Assembly (NCBI RefSeq): GCF_051388915.1
Contig: NZ_JBPKBH010000010.1
Location: 236,307-300,306, forward strand
DNA length: 64,000 nt
Direction: 5' to 3'
Origin: Yinghuangia sp051388915
GTDB taxonomy: Bacteria; Actinomycetota; Actinomycetes; Streptomycetales; Streptomycetaceae
Of this stretch, positions 1 to 10,645 are shown in pieces. The notes under the pieces are model-generated. The model saw only the letters and a list, made by a program, of their open reading frames with translations. It did not search any database and had not been told where the DNA came from. The position numbers and the translations under genes are program-made. The number at the start of each line of letters is the position of its first letter. Within the stretch, counting starts at the first letter, position 1.

Positions 1-135
1 GACATGCGTGTCACGTCCGTTCCCCCGTTGCGTACGTGCGGCTTCAGCCCCGTACGACAGTTCAGTTGCGCCCAGCGGCGGACGGCGATGCTAGCCCAAC
101 GCCGTGACACAACCGATCAGGAGTTGTCACCCGTG

Positions 136-342
136 ACCAGATGGAAATCCGAACTCCGGGAGCGTCACCCGCACCTCACACACCGTCAGCCAACCCGGCG
201 GGCGGAGGACCAAGCGGTCGCCGTGGAGGGCCTGGCGGTCAAGGGTCTTGTCCGAACCCGCTCGGCGAAGTCGGTTCACGACGCGGGATGGTCGGCGTTC
301 GTGGGGATGCCGGAGTGCAAGGCCGCCCGGTACGGACCCACC
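136..342 (+). pseudogene. TnpB (IS200/IS605-type OrfB) relic
   Basis: About 69 codons in one frame match the middle of actinobacterial TnpB/OrfB proteins. The stretch AVAVEGLAVKGLVRTR is followed by SAKSVHDAGWSAFV and then a CKAARYG block, in the family order. The Glu in VEGLAVKGL corresponds to the RuvC-II acidic residue. The N-terminal part, the zinc finger and the last RuvC Asp are missing, and similarity stops about 90 bases before the sigma gene end. Residues such as GMPECKAARYGPT differ from the usual GMLEYKAARYGRT, which suggests drift. This is a dead insertion-sequence fragment; no terminal hairpins or TnpA were seen. Confidence 0.6.
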
Positions 343-433
343 GTGCCGCGTGACGAAACAGGAACCCACCCGAAGACGCACCGGACAACGGCGCGGCACG
401 CGGGAATCTCCGCCCTTGAGGACAGAGAGGATG

Positions 434-1471
434 TCACCACTCGCTCATGAACGGCGGCTCCGGATTGTGGCCGCGCCAGGACTCGTTCAGGCGGACGAGG
501 CGGGCGGGGGCCGCGATGCCGCGGACGGTGTCGATCCGGCCGTCCGCGAGGTCGAACGTCACCGCCCCGACGACCTTCTCTTCGACCACGAACAGAATCG
601 CCGGGGCGCCGTTGACGAGGGCGTAGTGCGCGGCGGGCGTGCCGCCGGCAAAACGGCGCTTCGCGGCGGTGGGCCGGAAGCCGGCGCGGGCGATGGCGGC
701 GATGCGCCGCGGGGTGTCGTACCGCAGCAGCCTGTCGGTCAGGCCGGCGCCGTCGGAGACCGCGGTCGCGTCGTCCGTCAGCAGCGCGACCAGCCGTTCG
801 GTGCGGCCCGAGGCCGCGGCCGTCAGGAACTCCTCGACGATCTTGCGGGCGGACGCGGGGTCGACCGCGCCGCCGCCCCGACGCGTCGCGGTGACCCGGC
901 GCCGCGCCCGGTGCAGGTGCTGCTGGCTCGCGGCCTCGGTCACGTCCAGGATCCCGGCGATCTCGGCGTGGCTGTACGAGAAGGCCTCGCGCAGCACGTA
1001 CACGGCCCGTTCCGCCGGGGACAGCCGCTCCATGAGGGTCAGCACCGCCAGCGACACCGATTCGCGCTGCTCGAACGTGTCGGCAGGGCCGAGCATCGGG
1101 TCTCCGTCGAGCAGCGGCTCCGGCAGCCAGGCGCCGACCGTGCGTTCGCGGCGCACCTGGGCCGAGCGGAGGCGGTCGAGGCACAGGTTGGTGACGACCT
1201 TGGTCAGCCACGCCTCCGGCACCTCGATCCGCCCGCGGTCGGCGGCCTGCCAGCGCAGGAACGCGTCCTGGACGGCGTCCTCGGCATCGGCGGCGGAGCC
1301 GAGGAGGCGGTACGCCAGCGCGGCCAGCCGGTTCCGCCCGGCCTCGAACCGGTCGGCGTCGAACCGGTCGGACCCGGGCCGGTCGGACCCGGGCCGGTCG
1401 GACCCGGGCCGGTCGGACCCGGACCGATCGGCGCCGAGCCCGTCGGCTGCGTCGCTGTTCACGCGCTTCAC
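434..1471 (-). CDS. sigJ: ECF41-type RNA polymerase sigma factor (SigJ-like)
   Basis: A 345-residue extracytoplasmic-function sigma factor. Region 2 lies near residues 47-105 (ALAYRLLGSAADAEDAVQDAF) and region 4 near 140-195 (LSPAERAVYVLREAF, then a helix-turn-helix). A SnoaL-like C-terminal domain (about 205-340) follows, as in the ECF41 group, where this domain tunes sigma activity instead of a separate anti-sigma factor. The ECF41 linker motif WLPEP is present; the usual DGGG motif reads DGAG (240-243) and the NPDKL motif is degenerate (APARL). Residues 17-36 are a repeated GSDRP unit from a 15-bp DNA repeat. The GTG at 1471 is used here; a GTG at 1462 is also possible. It follows an FAD oxidoreductase gene on the same strand, the partner type known for ECF41. 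Confidence 0.9.
   Translation of the reverse strand: MKRVNSDAADGLGADRSGSDRPGSDRPGSDRPGSDRFDADRFEAGRNRLAALAYRLLGSAADAEDAVQDAFLRWQAADRGRIEVPEAWLTKVVTNLCLDRLRSAQVRRERTVGAWLPEPLLDGDPMLGPADTFEQRESVSLAVLTLMERLSPAERAVYVLREAFSYSHAEIAGILDVTEAASQQHLHRARRRVTATRRGGGAVDPASARKIVEEFLTAAASGRTERLVALLTDDATAVSDGAGLTDRLLRYDTPRRIAAIARAGFRPTAAKRRFAGGTPAAHYALVNGAPAILFVVEEKVVGAVTFDLADGRIDTVRGIAAPARLVRLNESWRGHNPEPPFMSEW
1350..1430 (-). repeat. 15-bp tandem repeat encoding GSDRP units
   Basis: The unit CGGTCGGACCCGGGC is repeated about four times on the plus strand, with a degenerate copy at each end. It codes for GSDRPGSDRPGSDRPGSDR at the N-terminus of the sigma factor, ahead of region 2. The repeat stays in frame, so copy-number change would only lengthen or shorten a flexible leader. 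Confidence 0.85.
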
Positions 1472-1519
1472 CCTAGGCGGCTACGCGACCGCCCGGCCGG
1501 CCGACGCGTTCGCCGGAGT

Positions 1520-1672
<153 letters not shown>

Positions 1673-2837
1673 CCGCGGCCGACACACGGCGCCTGCGCTT
1701 GGGCAGGCCGAAGGTCGGATTCGCGCTGGCCCACAGGGACCCCTTGATGATGGCCACCTTGATCCGTGCGGCCTTCCGGCCGCCCACGTACTTCGGCTTC
1801 GCCTTTGCCTGCTCGTCGACCGGTTGGAGGAGCCCGTCCCTGCGTCCCAGGCTGATGTGGTTGAACAGGTAGACCAGCTTGGTGTGCGGGACCTTGCCGC
1901 CGGTCAGGCGTCCGACGAGCGCCTCGATGGCCTGGCGGCCGGTGTACCCGGCCGTACCGCAGGACATCGGCAGCGGCAGGCCGTTGTCGCCGACGGCGTG
2001 CACGGCGTCGCCGACCGCGTAGATGTTCGGGTGCGAGACCGAGCGCATGGTGCGGTCGACGACGATCCGGCCCTGCGCGGTGACGTCGATGCCCGCGGCG
2101 GCGGCGATGGGGTGGACCGCGAACCCGGCCGTCCACACGGTCGCGTCGGACGCCACGGCGGTGCCGTCCGCGCACAGCACGCGCGTCGCCTCGACGGCTT
2201 CGACGGTGGTGTGCTCCAGAACGGTGATGCCGAGCCGTTCGCAGGCGCGGCGCAGGTGGTTTCGCGCGCCGGGGGAGAGCCTGGCGCCGAGTTCGCCGCG
2301 GGCGACCAGCGTCACCGACAGGCCGGGACGTGCCTCGGCGATCTCGGTCGAGGTCTCGATGCCGGTCAGCCCGTCGCCGACGACCAGCACCCCGGCACGG
2401 TCGTGCTCCTCCAGGGCGTCCAGATGCTCGCGCAGGCGCAGCGCGGCGGGCCGTGAGGCGACGTTGTACGCGTGCTCGGCCACACCGGGGACGCCGTGGT
2501 CGTCGGCGCGGCTGCCGAGTGCATAGAACAACGTGTCGTACGCGACCTCGCCGCCCCCGTCGGCGTCCGCCACGGTGACGATCCGCCGGTCGGGGTCGAC
2601 GGCGGTCACCTGGGCGATCCGCAGCCGGATCCCGGTGCCCGCGAAGATGTCCGTCAGCTTGCGGGGCTCCACCTTGTGGCCGGCCGCCAACTGCTGCATC
2701 CGCATCCGCTCGACGAACTCCGGCACAGCGTTGACCACGGTGATCTCGGTGTCCGCCCGGGACAGCCGCCGGGCCAGGATCCCGGCCGCGTAGGCCCCGG
2801 AGTACCCGGCCCCGAGAACGACGATGCGGTGCTTCAT
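1673..2837 (-). CDS. NAD(P)/FAD-dependent oxidoreductase (NDH-2-like), 3' end in gap
   Basis: The visible part is 388 residues of a two-dinucleotide-binding flavoprotein. The FAD motif VLGAGYSGAYAAG is at the N-terminus, the second Rossmann motif VVGDGLTGIETSTEIAE is mid-protein, and the FAD-ribityl Asp sits in NIYAVGDAVHAV. It resembles type II NADH dehydrogenases and related disulfide-reductase-like enzymes, with NAD(P)H as donor and quinone or another small acceptor. Related proteins are about 390-400 residues, so the stop codon probably lies only a few bases into the N gap. The start ATG at 2837 has AGGAG a few bases upstream. Its position upstream of the ECF41 sigma gene matches the known ECF41-oxidoreductase pairing, so it is probably that sigma factor's target. 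Confidence 0.85.
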
Positions 2838-2876
2838 GACGTGCTCCTGTCTGCTCGCTATGCCCTCTCGCTCCTT

Positions 2877-2904
2877 GAGCGGGACAGCGCCGCGATTCCT
2901 GACA
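2877..2904 (-). promoter_or_regulatory. Candidate ECF41 promoter upstream of the oxidoreductase
   Basis: On the minus strand TGTCAG (2904-2899) is followed about 17 bases later by CGCTC (2881-2877), some 40 bases before the oxidoreductase start. ECF41 promoters are described with a TGTCA-type -35 and a CGTC-type -10, so this is a plausible target of the neighbouring sigma factor. The -10 has an extra C, hence moderate confidence. Confidence 0.4.
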
Positions 2905-3033
2905 GGAAGGGATGTGACGCAGGTCGCAGTGCGGCAGGATCGGCAGCGGGGCGGTCGGTGCCGCCACCCGGGCCGAAGGGTTCAGGATCGGCTCGGCGCA
3001 GCCGAGGACGAGGACGGCCGGACGGGAGCCGCG

Positions 3034-3690
3034 ATGCGGATGCGACGGTACTTGCGCAGGATGCTGGCGGAGGGCGACGCGCTGGGCGAGTTCCACACGC
3101 CGATCCCCTGGCCCTCGGTCTGGCTGTTCGCCAAGTTCGCTTATTGCGCCGAGCAGTTCGGCTACCGCTACGCCGGGCTCGCCGGGGACGTCCCCACCGA
3201 TCTGCGGCCGCCGCTGCACACGTTTTGCCGCGTATCGGACGCCGGCAGCCGTGCCGAGCGCACGATCCGTGACTACCCCCGGGCGCTGCGCGGTGGGCGG
3301 ATGCCCGGGATGTACCCGTGGCCCGTTCCGTTGGTCGCCCGTGGGCCCGCCCGGCGCGAGGTGCGGCTGTTGCACGCGCGGATCAAGGCCGACTACTACG
3401 GCGTGGTGGGGTGGGAGCCGGTACGCGGTCTTGCCGTCAAGGTCTTCGGCGTCGTGATGGCGGCGGTTTTGGTGAGCGGGGGTGTCGGCGAGCCGCTGGT
3501 GTTCGTGGCCGCGGGCGGCCTCGCCGCGGCCCTGATCCTGATGATCGTGCTGTCCAAGGTGTTCATGCGCCGGCGCCGCGCGTCCTACCTGCGGCTGCTG
3601 GAGCGCGCGGGCGTCGCGTGGCCGCCGCCCCGCGGTCCGGGGCGCGGGGCGTCCCGGCGGGGGAACGGCGCTGGAGCGGCAGTACGGTGA
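3034..3690 (+). CDS. Conserved small membrane protein, function unknown
   Basis: A 218-residue protein starting at ATG 3034 behind GGGAG. The N-terminal about 130 residues are soluble and basic, with aromatic stretches (PSVWLFAKFAYCAEQFGYRY). Two hydrophobic segments follow near residues 140-160 (VFGVVMAAVLVSGG) and 165-185 (FVAAGGLAAALILMIVLSKV), then a basic, proline-rich tail. This gives a hairpin membrane topology. No known domain was recognised. It ends four bases before the phosphatase start, so the two are probably co-transcribed. The open frame extends upstream to 2824, but that part overlaps the oxidoreductase start and looks non-coding. Confidence 0.65.
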   Translation: MRMRRYLRRMLAEGDALGEFHTPIPWPSVWLFAKFAYCAEQFGYRYAGLAGDVPTDLRPPLHTFCRVSDAGSRAERTIRDYPRALRGGRMPGMYPWPVPLVARGPARREVRLLHARIKADYYGVVGWEPVRGLAVKVFGVVMAAVLVSGGVGEPLVFVAAGGLAAALILMIVLSKVFMRRRRASYLRLLERAGVAWPPPRGPGRGASRRGNGAGAAVR

Positions 3691-3694
3691 CCTC

Positions 3695-4234
3695 GTGATT
3701 CTTGTCGTGTGCACCGGGAACATCTGCCGTTCGCCGATGGTCGAGGCCATGCTGCGCCACCGGCTTGCCGAGGCCGGGCTCGGCGACTGGCCGGTGGCGT
3801 CCGCGGGCACCCTCGGGTGGGGCTCGGCACCGATGACCGGCGAGAGCGCGCAGGTGCTGGCGGAGTACGGCGTACCCGCGCACGACCACACGAGCCGGAA
3901 GCTGACGGCGGAGATGCTGGACGCCGCCGACGTGGTGCTCGGCATGACGCGCGAGCATATCTGGGGCATTTCGGCGCGCTCGTCCAACGCCGAGCCGCGC
4001 GCCTTCGTGCTGGGGGAGTTGGCCCGCCTCGGGGAGAAGACCGGCCCGCGCGGGGATGCGTCGCTGCGCGAGTGGGTCGCCGAGGTCGACGCGCTCCGCG
4101 ACGTACGGCGAATGGCCCGCGCCGACGACGAGTTGGCGGACCCGCTCGGTGAACCGATCGAGACCTACCGCAAACTCGCCGTGCGCGCGGATACGCAGGT
4201 ACGCAGGCTGGTGGCACTGCTCGCAGGCGGGTAG
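3695..4234 (+). CDS. Low-molecular-weight protein tyrosine phosphatase
   Basis: A 179-residue LMW-PTP. The active-site loop CTGNICRSP is at residues 6-14, with nucleophile Cys6 and Arg12. The general-acid Asp is in the late DP motif (Asp149-Pro150). The domain covers the whole protein and its length is slightly above the usual 150-160. Family members dephosphorylate phosphotyrosine or arginine-phosphate in proteins; in actinomycetes they are often tied to secondary metabolism or exopolysaccharide control. The start is GTG 3695, four bases after the membrane-protein stop. No tyrosine kinase gene is nearby. Confidence 0.9.
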   Translation: MILVVCTGNICRSPMVEAMLRHRLAEAGLGDWPVASAGTLGWGSAPMTGESAQVLAEYGVPAHDHTSRKLTAEMLDAADVVLGMTREHIWGISARSSNAEPRAFVLGELARLGEKTGPRGDASLREWVAEVDALRDVRRMARADDELADPLGEPIETYRKLAVRADTQVRRLVALLAGG

Positions 4235-4574
4235 CGGCGGCGCACCCACGGGTTCCACGTGGGGCCCCAGACCCGGGACACCGCGCGTCCACACGCGCGG
4301 TGCTCCGCTTGGTGTTCCGCCGCGACGGGTGTGTCAACACTTGGTCAACAAGCGGCCAACATGGTGCCAAATGCGTTGTTCGTGCCACCGCCCCGCAGCG
4401 GTGCCGCGTGTCGAACTGGTCTGCTGTGCGCGGGCGATGCGGCCCCGCAGCCGGCCCGGTGCGCACTTCCGGTACGTGGGCCGACGGCGGGGCGGCTTGA
4501 TCGCTAACCTGAGGCACCATTGCCGGGCCGACGCGGCCGGGGGCGGCATCCAGTGGCAACGGGGAGGGACACGC
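4235..4574. other. Intergenic region, nothing recognised
   Basis: A 340-base spacer between the phosphatase stop and the DUF5685-like gene. The open frames crossing it have no recognisable protein and no good ribosome site. No hairpin with a clear stem and no confident promoter was found. Confidence 0.5.
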
Positions 4575-6041
4575 GTGTTCGGGATCATCAGGCCGTGCCG
4601 GCACCGGTTGACCGACGGGCTGCGCGAGGCGTGGATGGCGCATCTGTGCGGGCTGTGCCTGGCGCTGCGCGACGACCACGGGCACGCGGCGCGCGTGGCC
4701 ACCAACTACGACGGCCTGATCATCTCGGTCCTCGTCGAGGCCCAGGCGGAACCGGAGAAGGCCGCGTCCGGACGGCGCAAGGCCGGTCCGTGCCCGCTGC
4801 GCGGCATGCGCACCGCGCAGGTCGCCAAGGGCGAGGGCGCGCGCCTCGCCGCCGCGGTCTCGCTGGTCCTCGCGTCGGCGAAGATGCGCGACCATGTCGA
4901 GGACGGCGACGGGGTGTTCGCCCGCAGGGGCGTCGCGGGCGGCGCGCGCCGAGTGGCGACGCGCTGGGCGCGGCAGGGCGAAGGGACCGGGCACGACGTC
5001 GGGTTCGACACCGCGGTGCTCACCGAGGCGGTCGGCAGGCAGGGCGAGATCGAGGCGCTGGCCGGGCCGGGGACATCCGTCCTCGTCGTCACCGAGCCGA
5101 CCGAGACCGCCACCGCCGCCGCGTTCGCGCACACCGCCGTCCTGGCCGGACGCCCGCGGAACGCCGAGCCGCTCGCCGAGGCAGGCCGCCTCTTCGGCCG
5201 CCTCGCCCACCTGCTGGACGCGGTCGAGGACGTGGGGGAGGACCGTGAGTCGGGGGCGTGGAACCCGCTGCTCGCCACCGGGACCGGGCCGGACGAGGCG
5301 TACCGGCTCTGCCGCGACGCGGCGCACGGCATCCGCCTCGCGCTGCGCGACGTCGAGTTCGCCGACCAGCGGCTCGTGCACACCCTCCTCGTGCACGAGG
5401 TCGACACGGCCGTGGACCGCACCTTCGAGCACGCCGGGTTCCCGGTGAAGCGCTCGCGCGGGCACTCGTGCTCGTCGCACAAGGGCGGGAAGGGGGCGGA
5501 GAACCGCTCCGCGCTGCCCGGGACCCGCGAAGGTTCGACGACGGTCGGCACCGACATGCCGACCGGGCCCGACTCGCTCTCCGGAGCCGACCCGGCGACC
5601 GGACCCGCGGCGCGGTCCGGGCCCGCGAGCGGCACCGGGCTCGGTGCCGCAATGCCGCTGGACGCCACCGGAGTTGTCAACTCCTGGCCGCAGAGCCCTC
5701 CCGGTCACCAGCCGCCGCCCTCCGGCCCCGGCAACCCGTTCGGCCCGCAGCACCCGGGCGACCCGTGGCGCACCCCCCACGGCCCCGGAGGTCCTCCCGG
5801 CGGCCCGGGCGGTGGCCGTGGCCCCGGACGCCGCCACAACGCGCTCGTGGCGTGCCTCATCTGGGTCGGCCTGTGCTGCACTTGCCAGGCCTGCTGCCGC
5901 GACGAGTTCACCGACCCCTGCACCGGCCAGCAGCGCCAGGGCTGCTGCCAGAACTGCGACTGCGACCCCGGTTGCTGCGAGTGCTGCAACTGCGGTGACT
6001 GCTGCGACGGTTGCGACTGCGGGTGCGACTGCGGCTGCTGA
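4575..6041 (+). CDS. DUF5685-like protein with a 23-cysteine C-terminal tail
   Basis: A 488-residue protein. GTG 4575 is chosen because GGGGAGGGA lies just upstream and the protein then begins MFGIIRPCRHRL, the conserved opening of DUF5685 proteins, which also have the MAHLCGLCLALRD block. Residues 1-300 are helical and include conserved Cys and His (CRH, CGLC). A Pro/Gly-rich linker (about 320-425) leads to a last segment with 23 Cys in about 65 residues, in CC, CNC, CDC and CGC pairs. The tail begins with a short hydrophobic stretch (ALVACLIWVGLCC) that could touch the membrane. Metal binding or disulfide packing is likely for the tail; the biochemical role is unknown. It converges on the FdhF-like gene across gap 2. 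Confidence 0.7.
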   Translation: MFGIIRPCRHRLTDGLREAWMAHLCGLCLALRDDHGHAARVATNYDGLIISVLVEAQAEPEKAASGRRKAGPCPLRGMRTAQVAKGEGARLAAAVSLVLASAKMRDHVEDGDGVFARRGVAGGARRVATRWARQGEGTGHDVGFDTAVLTEAVGRQGEIEALAGPGTSVLVVTEPTETATAAAFAHTAVLAGRPRNAEPLAEAGRLFGRLAHLLDAVEDVGEDRESGAWNPLLATGTGPDEAYRLCRDAAHGIRLALRDVEFADQRLVHTLLVHEVDTAVDRTFEHAGFPVKRSRGHSCSSHKGGKGAENRSALPGTREGSTTVGTDMPTGPDSLSGADPATGPAARSGPASGTGLGAAMPLDATGVVNSWPQSPPGHQPPPSGPGNPFGPQHPGDPWRTPHGPGGPPGGPGGGRGPGRRHNALVACLIWVGLCCTCQACCRDEFTDPCTGQQRQGCCQNCDCDPGCCECCNCGDCCDGCDCGCDCGC

Positions 6042-6081
6042 CGCATCCGCCGCATCCGCTGCACTACGGGTGTTGGGGGGG

Positions 6082-6211
6082 CCGCCCGACGCTCACATGT
6101 NNNNNNNNNNNNNNNNNNNNNNNNNNNNNNNNNNNNNNNNNNNNNNNNNNNNNNNNNNNNNNNNNNNNNNNNNNNNNNNNNNNNNNNNNNGCCCGCCCGA
6201 CGCTCACATGT
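6082..6211. other. Assembly gap (90 N, 6101-6190) with identical 19-base flanks
   Basis: The 19 bases before the gap (6082-6100) and a 19-base stretch just after it (6193-6211) are the same: CCGCCCGACGCTCACATGT. The most economical reading is two contig ends that overlap inside a hairpin, so the true gap may contain no missing sequence and one copy may be artificial. Confidence 0.75.
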
Positions 6212-6216
6212 CGGGC
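6195..6216. terminator. Hairpin between convergent genes
   Basis: GCCCGAC (6195-6201) pairs with GTCGGGC (6210-6216) around an 8-base loop. It lies between the plus-strand DUF5685-like gene and the minus-strand molybdopterin gene, so it can terminate from both sides. The left flank of the gap carries the first arm again. Confidence 0.55.
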
Positions 6217-6238
6217 GCGCCCGCCGCCACCGGCCGGT

Positions 6239-8536
<2,298 letters not shown>

Positions 8537-8585
8537 GTCCTCGCCTGCCTTTCGTGCCGGTGCCGAGTACACGGTACGCCCGCCC

Positions 8586-9770
8586 CTAACCCGGGCCCAG
8601 CATGCGCTCCCCCCGCGAGACGGTGTCCAGGCTCTCGGTCAGCAGGCGTCCCGGGGCGACCCCGAGGTCCAGCGTCAACCTGCTGGTCGTCGCGCGCACC
8701 ATGGCTGACGAGCCGCTGATGAACACGTCGTGGTCGTGCCAGTTGCCGTAGCGGGCGACGATGTCCGGCAGCGTGCCGCGGGCGCCGTCGAACGAGAGTT
8801 CCTCCGACACCGTCGGCACGACGTGCAGCCACGAGTACATCTCCGACATGAGCGCGAGCGAGCGCACGTCGTACAGCTCCGAACTGTGCCGCGCGCCGAT
8901 GAAGACATACGCCTGATGCGCGAGCTGACGCTGCGCCATGTGCTCCACCAGCGCCTTGATCGGTGCCAACCCGGTGCCGCCCGCGATGCACAGGGCGCGG
9001 CGCAGCGACTCGCCGCGCATGACCAGCGCGCCGCGCGCGGGCCCGAGGCGTATGTGGTCGCCGACGCGCGCATGGTGCACGAGGGCCTGGCTGACCCACC
9101 CGGCCGGGAGCGCGCGCACGTGCAGTTCGAGCAGGCCGTCCGCGCGCGGGGCGTTGGCTATCGAGTAGTGCCGCCACACGCGCGGCCACCAGGGCGTCTC
9201 GACGGTGACGTGCTGGCCGGGGCGGTAGGGGAGGGGTCGGTCGGGGGCCACGGTGATGACGGCGATGTCCGGCGCGCGGTGCTCGTGCGCCACGATGCGC
9301 GCGTCCCACCATGGCGGGGACACGGCGGCGTCCTCCTCGGCGGCGTCGATCATGATGCCCGCCGCCCAGCCGTACAGCGCCATCCATGCGTCGCGTGCCG
9401 CGGCGCTCCAGCGATCGCCGCAGTAGCGGGCGAGCGCGCCGATCAGCGCCGAGCCGACGGCCGCGTAGTGCTCGGGGAGCACACCGTATTTGCGGTGGTC
9501 GCGGCCCAGCTGGCGCAGGAACTCGCGCTGCGCGGCCGGCGCATGGGCGCCGGTGGCGAGGCGCAGCAGGGCGGCGAGGAGGCGGTCCCGTTGCGCGTCC
9601 ATCATCGGCGGGAACATCGCGCGCAGGTCGGGCCGGTCGACGAACAGCAGCGCGTAGAAGTGCGACACCAGGTCCTCGGCCGCCGGCGCCACGGCGGCCA
9701 GGGTCTCCTGGACGAGCCGGGCGTCGCGCGGGACGTCGGCGGACCACGCCTGCGTCTCATTGCTGTTCAT
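8586..9770 (-). CDS. Flavohemoglobin (globin plus ferredoxin-reductase module)
   Basis: 394 residues from ATG 9770. The globin domain spans about 10-145, with the proximal haem His at His92 (RDHRKYGVLPEHY). A FAD/NAD module follows: the flavin motif RHYS at 200-203, the NAD motif CIAGGTGLAP near 261-270, and a late ISGSSAMV block. This is the Hmp architecture, which oxidises nitric oxide to nitrate with NAD(P)H and O2. Some conserved Hmp haem-pocket residues look different, so NO dioxygenase activity is inferred, not shown. No NsrR-type site was recognised upstream. The ribosome site is weak; the longer frame back to 9872 lacks globin-like sequence. Confidence 0.85.
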   Translation of the reverse strand: MNSNETQAWSADVPRDARLVQETLAAVAPAAEDLVSHFYALLFVDRPDLRAMFPPMMDAQRDRLLAALLRLATGAHAPAAQREFLRQLGRDHRKYGVLPEHYAAVGSALIGALARYCGDRWSAAARDAWMALYGWAAGIMIDAAEEDAAVSPPWWDARIVAHEHRAPDIAVITVAPDRPLPYRPGQHVTVETPWWPRVWRHYSIANAPRADGLLELHVRALPAGWVSQALVHHARVGDHIRLGPARGALVMRGESLRRALCIAGGTGLAPIKALVEHMAQRQLAHQAYVFIGARHSSELYDVRSLALMSEMYSWLHVVPTVSEELSFDGARGTLPDIVARYGNWHDHDVFISGSSAMVRATTSRLTLDLGVAPGRLLTESLDTVSRGERMLGPG

Positions 9771-10032
9771 ATGTCGCACCCGGACAACCTGAGCATGGCG
9801 GAACGCACCCTCATGGACTCGGAGCGTGACCGTCCGGGGGCGGGCTGATGCGCGTCGCCGGGCGCCGGTCACGAGGACGGAGCCCCACGAACGTAGGGCG
9901 CGCGGGGGTGCGGGAGGCCCGGGTTCGGGCGAAGTGGATCGCGGGGGACAAGCGCGGCGTAACGTGGAGCAGTTGCCTGCGGGGCCGGTGGGGCGCGGGC
10001 GGCACCGGGTGGCCGCGGCGCGCCCCCGGGCG

Positions 10033-10476
10033 TCAGGCCGCGTCGTTCGGTTCGAGGACGAAGACCGGGATCTGCCGGTCGGTCTTCTTCTGGTAGTCGG
10101 CGTAGTCGGGGTACGCGGCGACCGCGCGCTCCCACCACACCGCCTTCTCGTCCCCGGTGACCTCGCGCGCCGTCATGTCGCGGCGCTCGGTGCCGTCCTG
10201 CAACTCGACCTGGGGGTCGGCGACCACGTTGTGGTACCAGAGCGGGTGCTTCGGCGCGCCGCCCAGCGAGGCCACGGCCGCGTACGTGCCGTTGTGCTCG
10301 ACGCGCATGACCGGGCTCTTGCGCAGCTTGCCGCTCTTGGCGCCGCGCGTGGTCAGCACGACGACCGGCATGCCCCGCATGGTCGTCCCCTTGGTGCCGC
10401 CGGAGCTTTCGTACAGCTCCACCTGGTTGCGCACCCACTTGGTCGGGCTCGGCTCGTACTCGCCGGTGAGCGGCAT
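10033..10476 (-). CDS. F420H2-dependent nitroreductase-family (DUF385/Ddn-like) protein
   Basis: A 147-residue DUF385 protein. It has the Ddn-type pattern with a basic, Trp-containing N-terminus (TKWVRNQVELYESS), VVVLTTRGAKSGKLRKSPVMRV, and HPLWYHNVVADPQVELQDG. The RGAKSGKLRK segment matches the strand and loop that hold deazaflavin F420. Family members reduce unsaturated or quinone-like compounds with F420H2; the natural substrate here is unknown. The start ATG has AGAAGG upstream. It is a single gene with a repeat-rich leader. Confidence 0.88.
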   Translation of the reverse strand: MPLTGEYEPSPTKWVRNQVELYESSGGTKGTTMRGMPVVVLTTRGAKSGKLRKSPVMRVEHNGTYAAVASLGGAPKHPLWYHNVVADPQVELQDGTERRDMTAREVTGDEKAVWWERAVAAYPDYADYQKKTDRQIPVFVLEPNDAA

Positions 10477-10489
10477 TCTTTGCGCCCCT

Positions 10490-10570
10490 TCTGTCGGTGT
10501 TTTGCCCGGAGTCCTTGCCGGAGTCCTGTCGGTGTTCCGTAGGTGTTCCGTCGGTGTTCTGTCGGTGCAA
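10490..10570 (-). repeat. Short direct repeats in the leader of the DUF385 gene
   Basis: On the plus strand the unit TGTCGGTGTTCC, or a near copy, occurs about five times between 10490 and 10570 at roughly 10-11-base spacing toward the right end. It lies directly upstream of the minus-strand DUF385 start. The helical spacing would suit a repeated protein-binding site, but simple slippage is equally possible. Confidence 0.45.
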
Positions 10571-10610
10571 CAAGGTCTACCACCGGGACCCGGTCAATCC
10601 CACGAACCGC

Positions 10611-10645
10611 TCCGCGCCGCCGCCCGAACGGCGGTGCGGCGCGGA
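10611..10645 (-). terminator. Hairpin directly after the pseudokinase stop codon
   Basis: TCCGCGCCGC (10611-10620) pairs perfectly with GCGGCGCGGA (10636-10645), with further pairing inside the loop. The arm ends one base before the pseudokinase stop, so it is a strong intrinsic-type terminator for that gene. Confidence 0.7.
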
